Source of the DNA: Halorubrum hochsteinianum
Lineage (GTDB): Archaea > Halobacteriota > Halobacteria > Halobacteriales > Haloferacaceae
Direction: 5' to 3'
Assembly (NCBI RefSeq): GCF_023702125.1
Contig: NZ_CP098415.1
Location: forward strand, 1,922,001 to 1,986,000
DNA: 64,000 bases
A program made the translations under genes and the position numbers. How positions within the stretch are numbered: position 1 is the first letter of the stretch; each line of letters opens with the position of its first letter. The notes beneath the pieces were generated by a model. That model did not search any database and was not told where the DNA came from. It saw only the letters and a program-made list of their open reading frames with translations. Positions 60,662 to 64,000 of the stretch are shown here, piece by piece.

Positions 60662-62166
60662 TGTCTACGCAAACTAACAATGGAACCCCGCCAACGGGGA
60701 ACGACTGGGGAGAGCGGACGCAGCAAGCCCAAGAGCTTCGCTGCGGGACCGCGCCCGCCGACTGGGAAACGGACGCTTACGAAATCGGTCAGAAGTTCGG
60801 TATCAAGCCTTTCGACGTCGAGGACTACCTCGAATCGTCGAAGTTCGCACAGATGTGCTACCCGGACGCGATCATCCACGAGCGCGACCCGACGCTCACG
60901 AAGAGCACGAAGGGGACTGACGTCCTCTTCAAAGGGGACCGCGACTCCGGGAAGACGACCAAGGCGCTGTGGCTGTCGAAGCGCCTGATGGAACGCGGCG
61001 AGCGCGTCCTCTGGCGCGGTCGCTACGACGGCTCGGGGTGGCTCGCGTTCAAGCACTGGGCCACCGTCTGGCTCCCCTCGAACGCTAGGGCCGAGACCAC
61101 GTGGATGGAGGAGGGGGAGGGCGCCGAGCTCTCCGACGTCGACGACCTGGAATCGGTTGTCCGGACCGTCCGGTACTACGACGACGTCTACGATCTCCTC
61201 GACCAGCTGGGTGAGACGCCCCAAGGAACGTTCAACGTCATCTACCCGGACCCATCGTTCTCTGGCTGCGAGGAAGCGACTGAGGGGCTGGAGAACGTCG
61301 CCGGGAAGCTCCCGTTCGTCCCCGAGTGGGAGGCCGACGAGAAGGACGCGACGCCGCTGATCCACTGGTGGTTCGGCTTCTGGTTCGCTCGGAAGGAGCA
61401 CGGACCGTTCGTCTGGATGAGCCTCATCTTCGACGAGGTGGGCGACTGGCTCGAAGAAGGAGCGACACAGGAGACCAGCCGCCTCTACGACAAGATCAAG
61501 TCGCTACGGAAGGTGTGGGCGGCCTCGAGGAAGCGCCTGATGTCGATGTACTTCTTCGCTCACAAGGAGAAGAACGTTCACTGGATGGTCCGCGAGGAGT
61601 TCAAGTGGCGGGTCCACATGCCTGACGGGTCACCGAACCCCCGGATGAAGGTCCGATCCTCGCTTCCTCAAGGGTTTGACAAGGTCAAGATGGTCGGAGA
61701 CCTGATGAGCGACATGAAGGTGGGGGTCGGCCTCATCTATACCCAGAACGAGTTTGCGATGTTCCGGTGGGACGACATCCCCGAGGAACCGGAAGATGAG
61801 CGGCGCTGGCTGTCAGTGAAGCTCCTCCCGCCCGAGGGAGCCTTCGAAGATGATGACGGCCAGGAAGGTGCCAGCCAGCAGCTGGAGTTCGACGAGGACC
61901 TCTTCACGCACTGGGAGAACGCGACCCAAGAGCGACTCATCGTCAATCAGCCCGGCTCCGGGTACGTCGACGTGGTGAACGCGGACCTGAGTGAGGGGGT
62001 AGAGTCCCCGATCTCCGGGCTGGAGTTCGTCGACGTCGACGAGGACAGTGAGGTAGCAGAGGTGCTGATGAAGAACGTCGAGACTGACGAGAAGATCGTC
62101 GTTGCTCGGCTGCCGACTGCGAGCTCGAAGCCTGGGGTCGGCGGCCGGAGTGAGGTGGGAGCATGA
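60661..62166 (+). CDS. P-loop ATPase of the structural operon
   Basis: 501 residues. Walker A GDRDSGKT (92-99) and a Walker B-like SLIFDEV (254-260); AASRKRLMSMYFFAHKEKN follows as a possible sensor. It has no terminase nuclease motif and does not look like HerA. Pleolipoviruses and vesicle plasmids carry an AAA/P-loop ATPase of about this size after their envelope genes; this could be the equivalent. The start shares the last base of the MCM stop (TGATG). Confidence 0.75.
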   Translation: MSTQTNNGTPPTGNDWGERTQQAQELRCGTAPADWETDAYEIGQKFGIKPFDVEDYLESSKFAQMCYPDAIIHERDPTLTKSTKGTDVLFKGDRDSGKTTKALWLSKRLMERGERVLWRGRYDGSGWLAFKHWATVWLPSNARAETTWMEEGEGAELSDVDDLESVVRTVRYYDDVYDLLDQLGETPQGTFNVIYPDPSFSGCEEATEGLENVAGKLPFVPEWEADEKDATPLIHWWFGFWFARKEHGPFVWMSLIFDEVGDWLEEGATQETSRLYDKIKSLRKVWAASRKRLMSMYFFAHKEKNVHWMVREEFKWRVHMPDGSPNPRMKVRSSLPQGFDKVKMVGDLMSDMKVGVGLIYTQNEFAMFRWDDIPEEPEDERRWLSVKLLPPEGAFEDDDGQEGASQQLEFDEDLFTHWENATQERLIVNQPGSGYVDVVNADLSEGVESPISGLEFVDVDEDSEVAEVLMKNVETDEKIVVARLPTASSKPGVGGRSEVGA

Positions 62167-64000
62167 GCGGTATCCGGTCCAAACTCTCAGATTTCCGAGA
62201 CGCCTCCCGCGCGCGCGTTTCAGGACTTGGAATCAGACGGGGGGGCCCATCCCAGGAACGGATCGGCGCGGTCGCTCTCACTCTCGTCATTCTCGTTTCG
62301 ATGCTCGCGATGCCGCTCGGCGCTGCCGTCGCGACGGCCCAGAGCGGGCCGAGTGGGATGGTCGCTCTCGGTCCTGATCAGGTTGATGAGGACCTCCCGA
62401 GCGACGCGGACCTACCCATCCGCGCGAGCGACCTCGAGGGCGAGGTGTACGCGTCCGACCACGCGGGCTCGCTCCAAATCACGGTCACGACGCCTGAGCG
62501 TGCGAGCGACTACATGGGCCCGAATGCGAACGTGGTTGCTGACGACGAGATCGCGATTGTACTGGCCGACGACACGGTCCACGAGGGACGCGATGTCGCT
62601 GTCGACCTCAACGTCCTCGAGGCTGGCGTCGGCTACGTCCCGGACGTAGCGTACGGCGTCCACGACTCCGGCGAGGAGTGGCAGTCGCCGATCGAGCAGG
62701 AGGACGGCGTGGGGCGATTCTACGTGCCGGAGTTCTCCTCGAACTCGGTCACGTTCAGCGGCGGAATCGAGCTCACCGGGAGCGCCGCTGCGGACGGGAC
62801 AAACTACCGGTACGAACTGGATAACTTGAACGGTGTCGAGGACTACTCGATCAATTTGACGGGCATCAATAACACCGCTTCGGAGGTCAAGACGACGACT
62901 GCCACCGGTGGCGACTCGATTTCAATTGATGTCGGAGGTAACACAGCCCCAGAAAATGAAACCGTCACACTCACCGGCAAATCGGAGACGAACACCCGCA
63001 CGGTTTCGGGGACCAACAATGGTGGAACGACAACAGAGCAAATTGACGTAGACGGGACCGAAGCGCCGTCAAATGCGGAAATAACGTTTGCTCATAACTC
63101 CGGTGATGGAGAGTATGAGCCATCGGATAGGAAATATTATGTAGATCAGCAGAAAGACCGCCTCCAAGATACGTATGTTATGGATTGGTCAGACGAAGCC
63201 GGACAAGAGCCACCAGCAGTTATCCAAGAGTTTGAGACTTATATCTACGCGAGTGACGGGGAATCTATCGAGACAGAGGTCTACCTAGCGAACGGCGACA
63301 CGGACCCCTTTGCCAACGGTGAGAAAGTGGGGGCACTCACCGGAAACGTTGTTCAGGGTGAGAGTACCCACTTCAGCTTGTCCGGGTTTAATTTTGAAAC
63401 CACAGGAGAGACGGTTTCTGTTGGTCTTAGAGAGGTTGACTCCATCAGTGATAACGACCTAAAACTCGGATATAACGATTATAGATTTTCCAAGCCATAT
63501 TTCATCCGAATCTCGCAGAACACCGCCGAGGTGTCCGTAACAGACGATTCGGGGACTTCTACATATACGACACCGGCTGACGGGCAGGAGACAAAGAATA
63601 TCGATATATCGAGATCGACAGATTCCGTAGAAGTATCTGGTGCGACTTCGGAAAGTCTGGACTACGACATCTCATGGACAGAAACCTCGGTCACGACAGA
63701 CCCATCAATTGAGATCGCAGGGACCACTGTATCCCACTCAGGAAAGCTCTCGGGTGGCGAAACTGTCACCGAGTCTGTCACCCTTTCTACGGGCTCGAAT
63801 GGCGCAGACGTGTCGGTTACTGGACCGGTTGGCGTTTCTGTGTCATGGACGGAGGTCAGTCGGACGCGCGATCCCGTCGTGGAGGTTAACGGATACGAGA
63901 CTGAATATAACGGTGTCCTGAGCGAGGGTGAGACGACCTCGCTCGCGACGAACGAGGCGTGGCTCCAGGAGGGCACCAACAACGTGACCGTCCGGACGAA
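62163..64000 (+). CDS. Very large secreted surface protein, C-terminus outside window
   Basis: The open frame runs for over 610 codons and past the window edge. N-terminus MSGIRSKLSDFRDASRARVS, basic, then a hydrophobic signal (IGAVALTLVILVSMLAM) and a probable cleavage near AVATAQSGP (about residue 60). The rest is beta-rich, Thr/Ser/Asp-rich and repetitive in style (YTTPADG, SGGETVTESVTLS), like adhesins. Bases of about 62820-63780 are AT-richer than both ends of the gene. Overlaps the ATPase gene by 4 bases. Confidence 0.75.
   Translation, partial: MSGIRSKLSDFRDASRARVSGLGIRRGGPSQERIGAVALTLVILVSMLAMPLGAAVATAQSGPSGMVALGPDQVDEDLPSDADLPIRASDLEGEVYASDHAGSLQITVTTPERASDYMGPNANVVADDEIAIVLADDTVHEGRDVAVDLNVLEAGVGYVPDVAYGVHDSGEEWQSPIEQEDGVGRFYVPEFSSNSVTFSGGIELTGSAAADGTNYRYELDNLNGVEDYSINLTGINNTASEVKTTTATGGDSISIDVGGNTAPENETVTLTGKSETNTRTVSGTNNGGTTTEQIDVDGTEAPSNAEITFAHNSGDGEYEPSDRKYYVDQQKDRLQDTYVMDWSDEAGQEPPAVIQEFETYIYASDGESIETEVYLANGDTDPFANGEKVGALTGNVVQGESTHFSLSGFNFETTGETVSVGLREVDSISDNDLKLGYNDYRFSKPYFIRISQNTAEVSVTDDSGTSTYTTPADGQETKNIDISRSTDSVEVSGATSESLDYDISWTETSVTTDPSIEIAGTTVSHSGKLSGGETVTESVTLSTGSNGADVSVTGPVGVSVSWTEVSRTRDPVVEVNGYETEYNGVLSEGETTSLATNEAWLQEGTNNVTVRT

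Noticed and set aside
1-64000. CRISPR arrays, rRNA genes, inteins, conjugation (VirB4/VirD4) genes, tailed-phage capsid or terminase
   Set aside because: None found: no regularly spaced repeats, and no matching motifs in the translated genes.

Overview
The window reads as a haloarchaeal chromosome, most like Halorubrum. The genes are GC-rich and encode strongly acidic proteins. Many genes are leaderless, with a TATA-like box about 25 bp before the start codon. Archaeal markers include replication factor C large subunit, Orc1/Cdc6, MCM, a TFB-like protein and Tat-dependent lipoproteins. The genus is an inference; no rRNA is present.

Bases 1-23.6 kb are ordinary chromosome. In order they hold an aspartoacylase-family gene cut by the window edge, a RimK-type ligase, a ribbon-helix-helix regulator, an AlkA-like glycosylase, a 3-hydroxyacyl-CoA dehydrogenase/enoyl-CoA hydratase fusion, asd, an NhaC-type antiporter, a clean IS6-type insertion with an 8-bp target duplication, an HD phosphohydrolase, an MBL-fold protein, an FKBP isomerase, tRNA-His, a MATE exporter with a TetR-like palindrome and a short leader ORF, ctaA, an amino-acid ABC transporter, a zinc alcohol dehydrogenase, a histidine kinase, and rfcL followed by a gene with an in-frame stop.

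Bases 23.9-49.1 kb form an integrated accessory element. It opens with a tyrosine integrase and a tightly overlapped early operon (TFB-like, PadR-like and small zinc proteins). That operon is preceded by a possible folded leader RNA and faces a divergent winged-helix repressor. A cargo segment follows (about 29-42.4 kb) bracketed by two direct partial copies of the 3' end of a dam gene. It contains a frameshifted IS5-family copy, a deoxyribosyltransferase-like protein, a two-gene unit ending in a PD-(D/E)XK nuclease, a T5orf172-like protein, and a PLD/SNF2 helicase with an Eco57I-type methyltransferase. After it come dam, a Tat-exported cysteine-rich halocin-like precursor, orc1/cdc6 and a Kiwa-like kwaA/kwaB pair. 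A short repeat built on TTCCGGATGG recurs at three control regions of this element.

Bases 49.3-64 kb look like a second module, or the continuation of the same element. It has a minimal tyrosine recombinase, a 24-bp direct repeat, an AbrB-like regulator and a perfect 12-bp palindrome at the promoter of one long operon with overlapping stops and starts. The operon encodes a Tat-exported membrane-anchored surface protein, about ten small mostly membrane proteins, a large signal-peptide membrane protein, an MCM helicase, a P-loop ATPase and a very large secreted protein that runs off the window. There is no tailed-phage capsid, portal or terminase. The plan recalls membrane-vesicle agents such as pleolipoviruses and the vesicle plasmid pR1SE, but this is inferred from gene layout only.
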